Shown piece after piece: positions 52,940-64,000 of a stretch of 64,000 nt of DNA. A program made the position numbers and the translations under genes. Below the pieces are notes generated by a model. It saw only the letters and a program-made list of their open reading frames with translations, made no database searches and was not told the origin of the DNA. The stretch lies in NCBI RefSeq assembly GCF_963576675.1, contig NC_088915.1:88979501-89043500 (forward strand), in the 5' to 3' direction. This DNA comes from Euphorbia lathyris (taxonomy: Eukaryota > Streptophyta > Magnoliopsida > Malpighiales > Euphorbiaceae). Each line of letters begins with the position of its first letter. The stretch's first letter is position 1.

Positions 52940-54095
52940 AGAGAGAGAGTTTAGAAGTTACTCAGCACGACTTATCCTGGTTCGGCCTCTCTGCCTACGT
53001 CTAGTCCCCAGTTCCTCCTGGGATTTTCAATCCAATACTGAGCTCTTTCAAGGTAGAGCACAAACCCTTTACAAGGCAGTGAGTATGCAAGAGTACGTCC
53101 TCTATTCGTCTACCCAGCTCCTACTAAGTACTACAACCCAGCACTTAGATTTTTCTACCACTAAATACTTACAACCCAGTACTCAGCTCAAACACTCTCA
53201 ATATTCCTATTGATCACACACTTGTTCTTTTTCAACTAAAGAACACCTTAGATGATTACAAAACAATCAATCTAGCATTTACACAGAGAATAGAAAAATT
53301 GGTGTAAGATCTCTTTGTATTTGAGTGCTTTCATAATTTTCTCTCTTGTATTTTTCTTTTGATGCTTGAGCAAATGATCCAAGAACTCTCATTGTCCTTT
53401 ATAGATGAATTTCAGAAGATTGGATCATTTTGAATTGGTTTAGCCGTTGTGTCCAAAACGGCTCTTTTAGGAGACAGCTTCTGGCCAGCTTCAGACTGTT
53501 CTGCCATTCCCTTCTTCTGTTTTCTTCAGGCGTCAAGTTTTGTCTTCTTGCATCAGACTTGTCTTTTTGTGCCAGTTGTCTTTTACCAATAATCCACAGA
53601 CCCATGATTCTTGGAATTAGTCTTCTGTGTGCTTTCGAGGCTTCAATTATTGGTGCAGAAGATTGGCAGACTTTGTCCTTTAGTGAACGGATCTTTCATG
53701 CTGTCCTGACTGTTACTCAGCTTCATCCGTTATCTTCGAATGTTCAACTTCTATGCTGAATTCCGTCTTAGTCAGCTCCGTTCTTGTTTATTCAATTCTG
53801 AAGGAGTCTTCTAATTTAGTCACCTTCGTTCTGGCAACTTTGAAGGAAGCTTCTGATGCTGAGTTCTACTTTACTCAGCTTCTATCCTTTCATGCTGAGT
53901 TCCGTTCCACTCAGCTTTTGGCTTTTGGCTTTTGGCTTATGCTGACTTCTGACCTGTCTTACTTTATATATATTTTTTTGCACTCAATATTGAACAAACA
54001 CATTAGTACAATTAAATCAAAGCATTTAAATTTAATTGCCTCTTAATCATGGATGATTTTGTCAAATCAAAATCTTGTGGAAAGGTGTTTCAACA
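52592..54095 (-). repeat. Copia 5' LTR (right)
   Basis: 1,504 bp, same structure as the left LTR, with an (AT)n run near 52880-52936. This is the transcription-driving LTR for the minus-strand genes. Confidence 0.92.
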
Positions 54096-54100
54096 GTTTT

Positions 54101-54440
54101 ATGCCCCTCGGTCGTTAGAACTACTCCTATTATGGATGATTTCAGCTCATGTTTCCGTCAAATTAAATTTCAGAGTAGTTAATTAAGTCATTGAATCTGT
54201 ATTTAATTATAAAATTTAACGTGATTAATATATGATAGGCGATAAATTTCTCTAAATTTATTAAAAACGAGTTCAAATCTAGGTTAATTTTAAGAAATTT
54301 TATATTGGTACATAAAAATTGATTCTGAACCACTCAGATTTTAACACATATATTATACGAAAAAATTTGTGCAAATTCGATTTAGCAAAAAAAAAAAAAA
54401 TTTACGCACACACGTGTAAAATTAACGCGAATGGTAAATC
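54101..54440 (+). repeat. Right half of the dispersed repeat hit by the Copia element
   Basis: Continues the sequence left of the Copia element (37005-37050) and matches 22410-22745 through CTCCTATTATGGAT, GTATTTAATTATAAAAT and TATGATAGGCGATAAA. Confidence 0.7.
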
Positions 54441-54624
54441 CTGTATTCATCACTGAAATTTTGCAACCCAAAAAATCTGGCATTTGATGAGAAAGTGGTA
54501 AATTACACAAAATCCACTTAATGTCCATATCATCCCCATACATATCCAATAAAATTGTGAATCATAATGATAAGAAAATTTGCTAATCCAACACATTACA
54601 CCTAAGATTGTATAATCCAACAAT

Positions 54625-55275
54625 AAAAGATCATTACACCTATGGCCACTGAACTTTGCTCTTTTTAACATTATGGTCACTGAACTTCATTTCTTAGCGG
54701 TATGGTTACTGAACTTTACATTTTTTAACACCGGTTACCACTCAACATCTCGAAACAACCGTTGACGGCCTCAAAATAAAAAATTCGAAGAGTTAATGAT
54801 ATTTTAAGGAACTTTAATTCTTGAAAATTTTCGTTTTGAGGTTATTTAAGTGTTGTTGTTAAGGAAAGAGTGTGAATTTTTAGAGAGAAAAAGCTCCAAA
54901 AAATGTGATTTTGGAAAATAAAAAATATGGTTTCATGGTAAACGCCGTCTTGAACAACTTTAATTCTTGAATATTTTCATTTTAAAGTCGTTAACGGTTA
55001 GTTTGAGAAGTTAGTTAAAGATGAGTGGTTACCGGTATTAAAAAGTGTAAAATTCAGTGGTCATACCGTTAAAAATTGAAGTTAAGTGGAACAACTTTAA
55101 TTCTTGAATATTTTCATTTTGAAGTTGTTAACGGTCAGTTTGAGAAGTTAGTTAAAGATGAGTGGTTACCAGTATTAAAAAGTGTAAAATTCAGTGGTTA
55201 TACCGTTAAAAATTGAAATTAAGTGGCCACAATATAAAATGGGTAAAGTTCGGTGGCCATATGTGTAATTTACCT
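54625..55275. mobile_element. GGCCACTGAAC fold-back element with a short internal duplication
   Basis: Left arm CACCTATGGCCACTGAACTT, right arm AAGTTCGGTGGCCATATGTG. The block AACAACTTTAATTCTTGAAT to GTGTAAAATTCAGTGG occurs twice (54952-55055, 55088-55195). Confidence 0.75.
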
Positions 55276-55554
55276 TGTATTTCTAACCTGTAAAATCCAT
55301 AAACACCCCTCCATTTTTATGTGACATGCACCACAAACAAGCAATGCCCATTATTACATAATTAGACTAAACTTTGATAAGATGAATCATTGAATAGAAT
55401 AATTCCAATAACATAAGTGTTTTAAATTACACAAAGTCCACTCAATATCCATTTTATCCAATGAACTCGTTTTCTGTGTTCGATTTGTTTTTTGGTTAAT
55501 CTTTTGCAACAGATTCTTATATTAGTAATAAGTCTCAGTCACTACTTCTTCATT

Positions 55555-56030
55555 TTTAATGTGGGATTCAATTCATTATTGTCCCGATCGTCATCCTTTA
55601 GGACCGCTCCTTGCTCAGGTCTTTCTATCCTAGAGCTACCTATTTCGGACTGAGTCGTTATAGGGGATCATAAGCATACAATATCTACATGATATTTTCA
55701 GGATGTTACAATTGGTATCAGAGTCAACTTTCCACGTACAATGTGTGGTTTAGGGATCAACCAGGCGAAAGCTGATGAGCCTGTAACTATCCGGTCCGGA
55801 GTGGGTGGCTTCGGGGCAGAAGATTTGTGCAAGGACTGGCCCTAAGGGAGGACGATGAGGGCATGAATGAACTGAATGTTACATCGAAAATGGAGAATGA
55901 GTGACTGAGGTTTATTAGTAAGATGAGAATCTAATACATGCAGACGCGTTTTAAAGCCGTGAAGACCAAGGTGTTGGATTTGAACCAAATGGGACAATAT
56001 ATACATGGTGTGGGCTAGGATGTTATAATC
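55555..56030. mobile_element. TRIM-like element with an inverted LTR piece
   Basis: A right LTR (55783-56029) starts TGTAACTATCCGG and ends GGATGTTATA. Left of it are a 75-bp internal part and TTGGTATCAGAGTC (55711-55724), a clear primer-binding site. The portion 55555-55660 is the same LTR in reverse (AGGACCGCTCCTTGCTCAGG), so two copies collided. 55275-55555 shows nothing firm. Confidence 0.75.
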
Positions 56031-56847
56031 GTTCTGATTTCTTTAAGTCGAGTGGTATAAATCAGTATACCGATTTTTGACCGCCTAAACGGTCTTAGGC
56101 GGATTCAAACGGCTCTTTTTTAAAAATTAGTATTATTTTATTAGCACATTTTGTTATTAATGTTATTTTGTGGAAACATTTTGTTATTAATGTTATTTTG
56201 TGGAAACATTTTTATTTTTTTAAGGACACTAATGTAACAAGTATTAACATATAGTATATGTTTTTCTATCTTAAATATTTTACATAATTATTTTTACATA
56301 GTATAATTCATATTTTAATTGTATTTGCGTAATAATTTATTTATTAAAAATAAAAAAAATAAAAAAATACAAATCTGATTAATTTCTTGGAGGCCTATAT
56401 AAAACAAGTCGTTTTGGCTAACACGTCGACAATATTGTTCGCAAAGTGCCTGATAAAAGATAATACTATTCACAATATCCAATAATATGGATTTACAAAA
56501 AAAAAAAAAAAAAATACAATCAAATCAAAACTAGAAACAAACACATTTTGACAATGTAAAGCATCTATTAGGAGTTGTGACTCTATTTCGATAAAAACGT
56601 TTTTGAGGGACACCATTTTTTAACCAACTAAGGACTTTCTTCATGTTAAGATCCTCGGCAAGTAAAAGGTCTATAGGATAAGAGAAAGTATTATTCCTTG
56701 CTGCCACAAAACTGTTAAACAAGTCGCAAAAAAACACAATCTTTGCAACCTAAATGAGAATGCACAACATCCAAGTCGTTTTTTGAACAAGGTTTGGGAG
56801 TTGAATTTTTTATGGTTATAATTATGAAAATGTATAACTTGCTATGT

Positions 56848-58192
56848 TGATAAGCCCAAAATATATCTAAATTAGCATGTATAAATATGTTAAATTTCAT
56901 GTAAGATATATATTAATTATATTATTTTGGAAAGATTTTACGTTGGTATTTATTGTTTGTGTGCAAGGTGTTAATTACTTGGAAAAAGCTAAATAGGAGC
57001 AAAAATGGATTACAAACGAGGGAGAAATCAAGCTTTCAATGAAAATCACGTATGAGAATCGGAAGTCACGTCTGAGAATTGAAACAAATCTCCAAAGGAG
57101 AAAAAGAATGGTCTCTTTCACTGTCGAGATTCGAAAATCTCGACAGGGACGTGCTAGGGGCAGCTATGCGTGCCTCTCTCCTTCCTTCTCCCCCTGTCAC
57201 TACTGAGATTCTTAAATCTCTATAAGGACAGCGAAGCTGTTAAGCACATTTTCCACATTTATTTCTCCAAACGAAGCATCCTTCCATCCGGATAGAGGCA
57301 ACTCTTCACCAACGGACACGTCTCTTCAGCATACCTCTTGGGATATTATAAATAGAGGAAGAATTCAGAGTTCAGTTGTTACAAAAAGTTACAAAGTTGT
57401 TACACAAGTTGTTCGATTATTAGAGACACAAGTTATAGATTTTATTATTTACATTAAGGTTTACCAAAATCAAGTTTATGCTTCGTAGACAATCGAGAGG
57501 TTGCTATTTCAAAGACTCAGCGAGAAGATCATGGATTGAGGGCGACCCACAGTGTGACGAACCTACGAAGTTGAGTAAAGGATTGACAACCCAGAATTCA
57601 TGCTTCGTTCAATGCTTTTCAAGCTTCTTCTTCTCTGTTAACTTGAGATATTTATAAATCAAACTAATAAATATCTTTTAATTCAATTCCATTTTCACAA
57701 TTGTTTTATTTAAAGTTGGATCTATCGATATTCTTTAAGTAATTCTAACGGGTGTTTTCATGCAAAAGTATTTAGAAAGAGATTTTGGTATTTTCTCATG
57801 CAAACTTTGTTGAACACTTAAGCAAATTCGGATTTATATTTGGTCATTGCGATAGGTCGAATAATCGGGTTTAGATTCCGAATTTGATTAAGGTTTTCAA
57901 TCTTAGGCTGAGAGAAAAAAATTGATAACAGTTCAAAGTTATAAGATGTGTTTTTGCTTAGTATAAATTAACCTTGGAATAAGCTTTAATCTAAATTTAA
58001 TTTCTGTAAATTGTAATTATAACTGTAACCATAATTAGAATTAGAAACCATTTAAACCATTAACGATTTTATATAAACCTCGAGAAAACGAATTTAATCA
58101 GAACAGTAATTTTTATCAAAACGTTCTCTGTGGGATCGATATCTTTTATTACTACAAGCGAAACCGTGCAGTTGCGGAATTCGCCCAACATA
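56848..58192 (+). mobile_element. Solo LTR, 1,345 bp, probably Ty3/Gypsy
   Basis: Starts TGATAAGCCCAAAATATATC and ends GCGGAATTCGCCCAACA, with TATGT on both sides (56843-56847, 58193-58197). TATAAATAGAGG at about 57348 gives plus orientation. The CTGTGGGATCGATATC block near the end resembles Athila-type LTR ends, a tentative assignment. No coding. 56030-56840 is AT-rich, with homopolymer runs and a short CCGCCTAAACGG-type fragment at 56075-56110. Confidence 0.85.
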
Positions 58193-58204
58193 TGTCAAAA
58201 TCCA

Positions 58205-58570
58205 TATCCTCATAATTTTAAGGGTAAATAATTTATTAGTCAATTTCTTTTTACCTAACACACTGTTTAGTCCCTTTATTTTGAAAAACACATCATATGA
58301 TCTATATCTTTTGTCAATATTAACCATTTGGTCATTCAATCTATTTTTTTTTAGATTTTTAACCGTTATATTTGGCATAAAAAAACAGACAGAAAATAAC
58401 AGAGTAACATGACCATTTTGTATCTACTATTATTGTCCTAAAAGCTAAGATATATTCGGTTAAAAATCTAAAAAAACTCGGCAGAATGACCAAATGGTTA
58501 ATATTGATAAAATATAGGAACCTTATAATGTGTTTTTCAAAATAGAGAGACTAAATAATTTTTTTTAAAA
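58205..58570. mobile_element. Fold-back MITE related to 16389-17045
   Basis: Left arm CACTGTTTAGTCCCTTTATT with AAAACACATCATATGATC; right arm TATAATGTGTTTTTCAAAAT with GAGACTAAATAATT. The arms pair over about 150 bp. Confidence 0.65.
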
Positions 58571-58779
58571 CTAAGTGTCCTTTTGTTTACATTTTTAAGA
58601 ACTTTTTTTGTCTTTAATTCTAAACATGAGATAACAAAATAATTATTTGGTAAAATTTCGAAACTACTTGCAGAAAAATCAACTAACATCTACTACATAT
58701 CAGCAAACAACAAACAACAAACAGCTAATAGTAACAATAAATAGCAAATAGAAACATGTGAATTAAACGGACTCTAAGT

Positions 58780-59635
58780 GTTCGTTTGGTCTCATTTTTC
58801 GAAAAAAAAATTTATCTTTTGATTCAAAATGGAAGATAAAAAGTGTTTGGTCAAATTTGAAAACAACTACTTTTAGCAGAAAAAAACAATTACTACATAT
58901 CAACAATAGTAAATAGAAACAGATAAACGAAATATGCCCAAAGTTGGTATTTGCTTCTTCACCTAAAGACAACTTGATAGGGTTGTTCAAAAACCGAATC
59001 GAATCAATGAATTTCGGTGTTTCAGTTCGATTTTTCAGTCTATTAGGTCCGGTTTCGATCTTAAATATTGAAATATATCAGTAATATTGATCAGTTTGTC
59101 TTTTATGTTAAAATAACTAAATTAACCGAACCGGCCGAAATACGAATTAATTAAATTTATTTACTAATTATCCGGTTACGTTTAGAAAAAAAATCAATTT
59201 TTGAATTAGTAATTAAATATAAAATCATTTGATTAAATATTGTAATAAGAATATTATAAGATATCTGATTCTAGATTTGAATATTAGACAAACCGTATGA
59301 AAATTCAGTATTACAAAAAAATTAAATATTGAGTTTCACTACACAGTAAATAACCAATGTCTTCTATGCTTATTTTGTTTTTTTTACAAGATAAGTTATT
59401 TTGTTTGTTTTTACATTGTTTAACCAAATTATGAATTGATAATTTTTTTAATATAAACATTATAATAATATAATATAAAATAAGAAATAAATTATTTAAT
59501 AAATGATGAAACTAAATACCAAACCAAACTAAAATACATTATTCGGTTTAAATTCGGTTTTATTTTAAATACTATTCGATATTTGGTTATTTCAGTTCGG
59601 ACCGTTGAACCTCTACAACTTTACAACCTCTGATT
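58780..59635. repeat. Two adjoining fold-back fragments
   Basis: 58780-58970 begins GTGTTCGTTTGGTCTCATTT, related to 23937. 58979-59635 begins AGGGTTGTTCAAAAACCGAA, ends TTCGGACCGTTGAACCTCT and has CGGTTT words in both arms. No coding. 59635-59935 shows nothing firm. Confidence 0.5.
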
Positions 59636-59936
59636 TATATCTCCAACTTTCCCATGCACTGTTTTCTTTGAAGCAGATAATATCAATTATATAAATTTGG
59701 GGGTTTCCACCGGGATTTATTCGGAAGCGGTACAAAAATCCCTATGGTTCGAGATTAGTAACTTCCGCCTCCACCTATGTTTAGGTTTTGCGTGCAAATG
59801 TCACCACCAAATATTTCGGTGATTCCAATTTCCGTCGTTTCGGGTCTTCACATGTTTCGGAAAAATTTCGGCCATTGCATCCCTATTAGTGCCTAGTGTT
59901 TATTACAACCTTGAATATCAACAAAAAAAACATAAT

Positions 59937-61430
59937 CCAAAATACACACACAAAAAAAATTGTCAAAATATGTAAAATATATATACTATTACTAATTACT
60001 AATATAGTCACAAATAACAAAACAAAAATGTACGATACAATAACAGTTTATCAATAAACTTGTTTAGATTGTCTGATGTGACAGATAAATAACAGTCAAA
60101 TCAGTCTTCTTAAATTTTCGGTAACGTCCAACTAAAATTGATATTTCTTGGAAATATTGGGGCTAAATTTGTATCATGATTAAATCTGCACTTTAAGATT
60201 TAATTTAATTTTTAAATATATTTAGATTAATTGAATAAAGTTAAATTGAGTTTGAGAATTAGCTTTTTATAGTGTGATCCAGCCCGGCCAAGCCCAATAA
60301 AATATATAGTGTGTATTGGGCCAAATCTGAAGAAAATAGTAATGTGGCAGGGAAAATATGTAATTAAGGAAAATTAAGTGGAGAAATTTAGAAATTAAAA
60401 AATGGGGAGGCTGCTACATATAATTTGATAAAAAAAATTGTCAAAATATCTAAAATATAATGTGTTACTAATAAGTCACCAATAATTTTAAAAAGGTATG
60501 ATGCTTCCCCAACCCTTTAACTTGTCCAAATTTTTATCGATTGTCCTATTTACCTCATTAACTCTATAAAAGTGGTATTTCTCACCGCCTCAATTTGTCC
60601 ATTTATCCCCCAACTTATAGAATGTTCTATTTACCCCCTTAACTCCATAAAAGTGGTATTTTTTACCCCTTATAATCTGTTATCGAAACCTAAATTGATA
60701 ATTTTTTTAAACGTTAAACCTATATTTATGCTATTTTATAAGTGGAACCTATATTTATCCTATTTTGGCACATTATCCCTACATATAATGTATTTAACTT
60801 GTTTATATTAATGTTCTTGTTATTTGTATTTTTTATTCATTCTTTCTCTTTTCAACTTTTTTTACTACTATAAAGGGATAAGAAATACCATTTTTATGGA
60901 GTTAAAAGGGTAAATAAGATCATAAGTGGTGAGAAATACCACTTTTATGGAGTTAAGAGGGTAAATAGGATATTCAATGAATTGAGAAGGGGTAAAAATG
61001 ACAAATTTGGACAAGTTAAGGGGGTGAGAAATACCATTTTTATGGAGTTAAGGGGGGTAAATAGGATATTCGATGAGTTAGAGGGGTAAATTGACCAATT
61101 TGGACAAATTAAGGAGGCTGGAGAAGCATTAAGCCTTTTAAAAATAATTGGAGTTTATCGACAACATTGTTTGGATTGTCCAATGTAACAGTTAAATAAC
61201 AGTTAAAGTAGTATTTTCAAAATTTTGGTAACGTATAACTAAAATTGATTTTGTTTAGAAACGTTGATTTTAAATTTGTACGATTTCATACTTTAAGACG
61301 AAATCCGTACTTCTATTGAAACATTAAGATTAAATTTAACATTTATCCCTATTTTAACTTAATTTTTAAATATATTTATATTAGTCGAACAATGTTAAAC
61401 TAAGTTTGAGAATTAGCTTTGAAAAATTTA
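59937..61430. repeat. Tandem segmental duplication with an inserted fold-back
   Basis: Unit A (59937-60260) and unit B (60429-60487 plus 61143-61430) share AATTGTCAAAATAT, GTTTRGATTGTC, AACTAAAATTGAT and GTTTGAGAATTAGCTTT. The fold-back 60488-61142 (arms with TAACTTGTCCAAATTT and its complement) split unit B. Confidence 0.65.
60276..60420 (+). repeat. Copy of the right-edge gene's distal promoter
   Basis: CAGCCCGGCCAAGCCCAATA through AAAATAGTAATGTGGCA and GTGGAGAAATTTAGAAATT match 63208-63355 at about 85-90% by eye. The downstream TATA and leader are not here. Confidence 0.8.
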
Positions 61431-61769
61431 TATGAAATTATTTACAATTATATCAAATAATAATTTGAATAATATATAATTAACTAAGAACTAGGTTTTA
61501 TAAATTGGCAAAGTTGTAAAAAACATTATGCGCTAATCGAGTGGATAGAATCTTTGAGGATTAGTTGGGAATTAATCAGATTTGTATTTTTTATTTTTAT
61601 ATAAATTCAATAAAATATATATTATACTATCTAAAAATAATAATATAAAAATATGTAAATTTGTAATATATAATTTTAAAATTTACAAACATCAACATTT
61701 CAACAAAAAACTCAAAAATGAATTATAATAAAAAATAAAAAAATTCATAATAAAAAATACTTTTATTCA

Positions 61770-62370
61770 TCATCGTTTAGAAGGCGCCTAGACGGTCTCA
61801 CCGGCGTTCAGACGGTCTAGACGGAGTTTAGATGGCTAAAAATTACAAACCACAAAAAATCTAGATAATCGAGGAAAATCGGGCAGATTCTTGATTTCAG
61901 GTGTGTAAGCAATCCACATAGTCTTGGTTTTGAACAGTATAAATTAAGGATTTGATATATATTTTTAAAATTTAGAATTTATAATATAAAATCATATTTT
62001 ATTTAGCATAACAATCATTTTGACCCTTAAACTAAAACTTAAAAGTCAATTAGGATCTTAAACTATAAAAATCATCAATTAAGTCCCTAAACTAAGTAAA
62101 TATCATCAATTGAGTCCTTATGCTATCCTAAATCAGAAACTGAGACTATTTGACATGAACTGTAATCATCTCTGTGTTGGCTCAAAATGGATTTGGAGAA
62201 GAGAGTTTGAAACTATTCAACCGAATGGTTTTCGATGAGTACTCAGTTGATGATTTTTGCTTAAAATGGGTACTCAATTGATGATTTTTACCTAGTTCAG
62301 GGATCTGATTGATGATTTTGATAGTTTAAGGTCCTAATTGATTTTAAAGCTTTAATTTGAATATCCAAAT
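61770..62370. repeat. Fold-back fragments
   Basis: 61785-61870 holds GGCGCCTAGACGGTCT-type words, related to 56075-56110. 62010-62370 has arms AAAGTCAATTAGGATCTTAA and GGTCCTAATTGATTTTAAAG enclosing repeated ATCAATTGAGTCC words. 61430-61770 is AT-rich only. Confidence 0.55.
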
Positions 62371-62499
62371 GGATATTACGCCTTTATGATATATAAAAAA
62401 TAATGATGTATTGATTATTAAATTTTGTATTATTAGGATTTTGATATTTATTTCGTAGTGCTTGTAGGAGAAGGAGCTAAATGTGAGTGCTAACTGGTA

Positions 62500-63178
62500 G
62501 ATTATGTTTATTTCATGCTATTGGCTGTTGTGGAGGTGGCGTAATTGCTTCATATTTGATAGAAAAGGGGATATTCCCTCTAACCCATTGTTGATCATAC
62601 GGTTTACCTTTAACAAGTTTCAGGAGGCTTGAAATAATTTGGAAAGAGAATGACATAAACTTAATACTGATGGCTCGAAGTTAAGTGATGATTTGATTTC
62701 TGTTGGAGAGTTTATTCGTGATTGTCATGGGTGGCTGGTTTCAACCATAATATCGGTATAGGGTAACACATATGATGCGGAAATTTGTGATCTTTTTTCT
62801 GGTATCTCTCTTGCTTTGAGTAGCGGTTGTCGATGGATTGAGATTGAATCGGATAATACGGAGATAGTGGCGGCTATTAATGATGATAGAGATACTGCAT
62901 GTATTGGTCGGAACCTTTTCAAAGGTATCAAACAGCTTCTCAGGAACTTCGAGTGTGTTCATTTTCGGCATGTGTTCTGGGAGCAAAATCGGATTACTGA
63001 TTTTATGGCTACTAGCGTTCATGCTCTTCAACCAGATGTTACTCATCTTCTGTTTTCGCCAGTTGATATTCAAAGGCTGCTGCTGGATGATCTCATGGGA
63101 GCTGACTTTTCTAGGATGGTTCCGTCTTAGTTTTTTTTTGTTTCCTTTCTTTTTTATAAAAAAAAAAAAAAAAAAAAG
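62500..63178 (+). pseudogene. 5'-truncated L1 LINE, RNase H-like end with poly(A)
   Basis: Plus strand encodes LLWRWRNCFIFDRKGDIPSN, LNTDGSKLSDDL, GEFIRDCHGWLV, IEIESDNTEIVAAIND and VFWEQNRITDFMAT, the usual last part of plant L1 ORF2. It ends at a stop at 63128-63130, then a 21-A tail at 63158-63178. Stops near 62632, 62650 and 62759 break it. Its arrival separates the two copies of the promoter segment. Confidence 0.85.
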
Positions 63179-63207
63179 CTTTTTTTGGGAAACCCATTAG
63201 CATGTTA

Positions 63208-63556
63208 CTCAGCCCGGCCAAGCCCAATAAAAAAAATTTAGTGTGCATTGAGCTAAATCTGGGCAAAATAGTAATGTGGCAAGTGCACGGGGCAAGTTCT
63301 GTAATTAAGAAAACTTAAGTGGAGAAATTTAGAAATTTAAGAAATAGGGAGGCTGGCTATGATTAAACCCTAAATGTACTGCCTATATAAGCCCCAAGAT
63401 CACTCAGCATCTCTCATCTCGAAGCCGCAGCCGTAAATTTCCTGCCGATAGGATTTTGAATTCTTTGATTTGGTTTTGAATTTTTGATTTGGTTTTGAAT
63501 GTTAGAATAGAAAGAAAGCCTCCGATCTGTTATACAAGACGGGAGACGGTGTTTAA
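63208..63556 (+). promoter_or_regulatory. Promoter and leader of a housekeeping-type gene
   Basis: AGCCCAATA and a decayed TTGGGCC element (63217-63260), the telo-box AAACCCTAAA (63365-63374) and TATATAA (63384-63390) stand in the order common in plant ribosomal-protein and translation genes. The leader begins near 63415 and is CT-rich. Confidence 0.65.
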
Positions 63557-63586
63557 ATGGTCTCTTCGTCGGAAAAGTTATCAGAG
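63557..63586 (+). CDS. First coding exon of an unidentified gene (partial)
   Basis: ATG at 63557 opens MVSSSEKLSE, then a GTGAGG donor. The rest lies beyond the window. The reading rests on promoter context, the donor and a second copy at 63684. I cannot name the gene; the telo-box promoter suggests ribosome or translation work. It could instead be a non-coding leader. Confidence 0.45.
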
Positions 63587-63683
63587 GTGAGGGTTTTGAA
63601 ATTTTTATTTGCTTTTGAAACTGTTAGATTAGAATAGAAAGAAAGCCTCCGATCTGTTAAACAAGATGAGAGACGGTGTTTTA

Positions 63684-63713
63684 ATGGTCTCTTCGTCGGA
63701 AAAGATATCGGAG
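63684..63713 (+). other. Duplicate of exon 1 (MVSSSEKISE)
   Basis: 63605-63715 repeats 63482-63588: AATAGAAAGAAAGCCTCCGA, then ATGGTCTCTTCGTCGGAAAA and a GTATAA donor. One codon differs (Leu to Ile). It may serve as an alternative exon 1 or may be inert. Confidence 0.6.
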
Positions 63714-64000
63714 GTATAACGAATTCCATGGCCGAGATATCGTTTCAGTCGTCGTTTTTCCGTTGACGATTCGATTGTTGCTCGTCCACATTTTTTTTTA
63801 TAAATCGATATGTTTTCATTTGATCCATAAAAGATTTGGGGAAAGTGGGTTTGATTTTGTTCTAATCGTATTAAATTCTATGTTTTGAAATCGAAAGTTT
63901 TCAGGGTAAATTACATAAGTGGTCTTTAATCTTTGCATTTATTTTCTTTTTGGACCCTGAATTTCAAAATTGCACAGTATGTCGATTCATTTTAACGATG

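Larger units (their letters stand above)
37051..54095 (-). mobile_element. 17-kb Ty1/Copia retrotransposon (Sirevirus-like) carrying two nested solo LTRs
   Basis: LTRs at 37051-38562 and 52592-54095 start TGTTGG and end CAATA or CAACA, and differ at few positions apart from a microsatellite. The target duplication GTTTT is at 37046-37050 and 54096-54100. Genes read on minus: gag, protease, integrase, RT and RNase H in Copia order, then a long ORF in the env position. Without the two nested LTRs (3,137 and 2,066 bp) the element is about 11.8 kb. Near-identical LTRs imply a fairly recent insertion, yet several nonsense codons have built up in the genes. Confidence 0.93.

Overview
This is an AT-rich window from a plant nuclear genome, most probably a eudicot. 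The reasons are a four-exon ACC oxidase gene with plant GT-AG introns, Sirevirus-like Ty1/Copia, L1-type LINE and Mutator-like (MULE) elements, and many small fold-back elements. Host genes are few: one complete ACC oxidase (26267-31935, +) and, at the right edge, the promoter and first exon of an unidentified, apparently housekeeping gene (63208 onward). Nearly everything else is transposable-element sequence, often nested. Exon limits were read by hand from GT/AG sites and phase continuity.

Layout. 1-2650: repeat fragments, a 50-bp minisatellite, a chimeric Copia scrap and a small solo LTR. 2655-14850: a 12.2-kb MULE inserted in a TA run. It holds a FAR1-type transposase (+), two copies of a small coiled-coil gene (-), and a 16-exon gene (-) of about 1,270 codons with a transposon-type N-terminal domain and two different Ulp1/C48 cysteine-protease domains. 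14880-26170: LINE fragments, a miniature LTR retrotransposon, hAT-type MITEs with 8-bp target duplications, and a 750-bp nested palindrome. 26180-34680: ACC oxidase, whose introns carry several fold-back elements and whose 3' end is duplicated twice downstream. 34840-36710: further MITEs. 37051-54095: a 17-kb Copia element on the minus strand, with nearly identical LTRs and a GTTTT target duplication, containing gag-pol and an env-position ORF. Each is split by a solo LTR with a perfect 5-bp target duplication. 54100-63180: MITEs, another solo LTR, a duplicated promoter-distal segment and a 5'-truncated L1. 63208-64000: promoter and duplicated exon 1 of the last gene.

The most unusual signal is in the MULE. 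A degenerate repeat with a strict 22-bp period and core TTGTTC (always on the + strand) forms about ten short arrays, roughly forty units by eye. All lie in introns or intergenic DNA of this element, whatever the direction of the host gene, and none of the arrays lies in an exon. With the large protease gene, this resembles the logic of Arabidopsis VANDAL elements, where an element-encoded anti-silencing protein (VANC) recognises short motifs multiplied in the element's own non-coding DNA. Whether the same is happening here is inference.

Most element genes are broken: the transposase by two frameshifts and a nonsense codon, the protease gene by one in-frame TAA, and gag-pol by four nonsense codons and an RT active-site change. 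ACC oxidase looks intact and functional.
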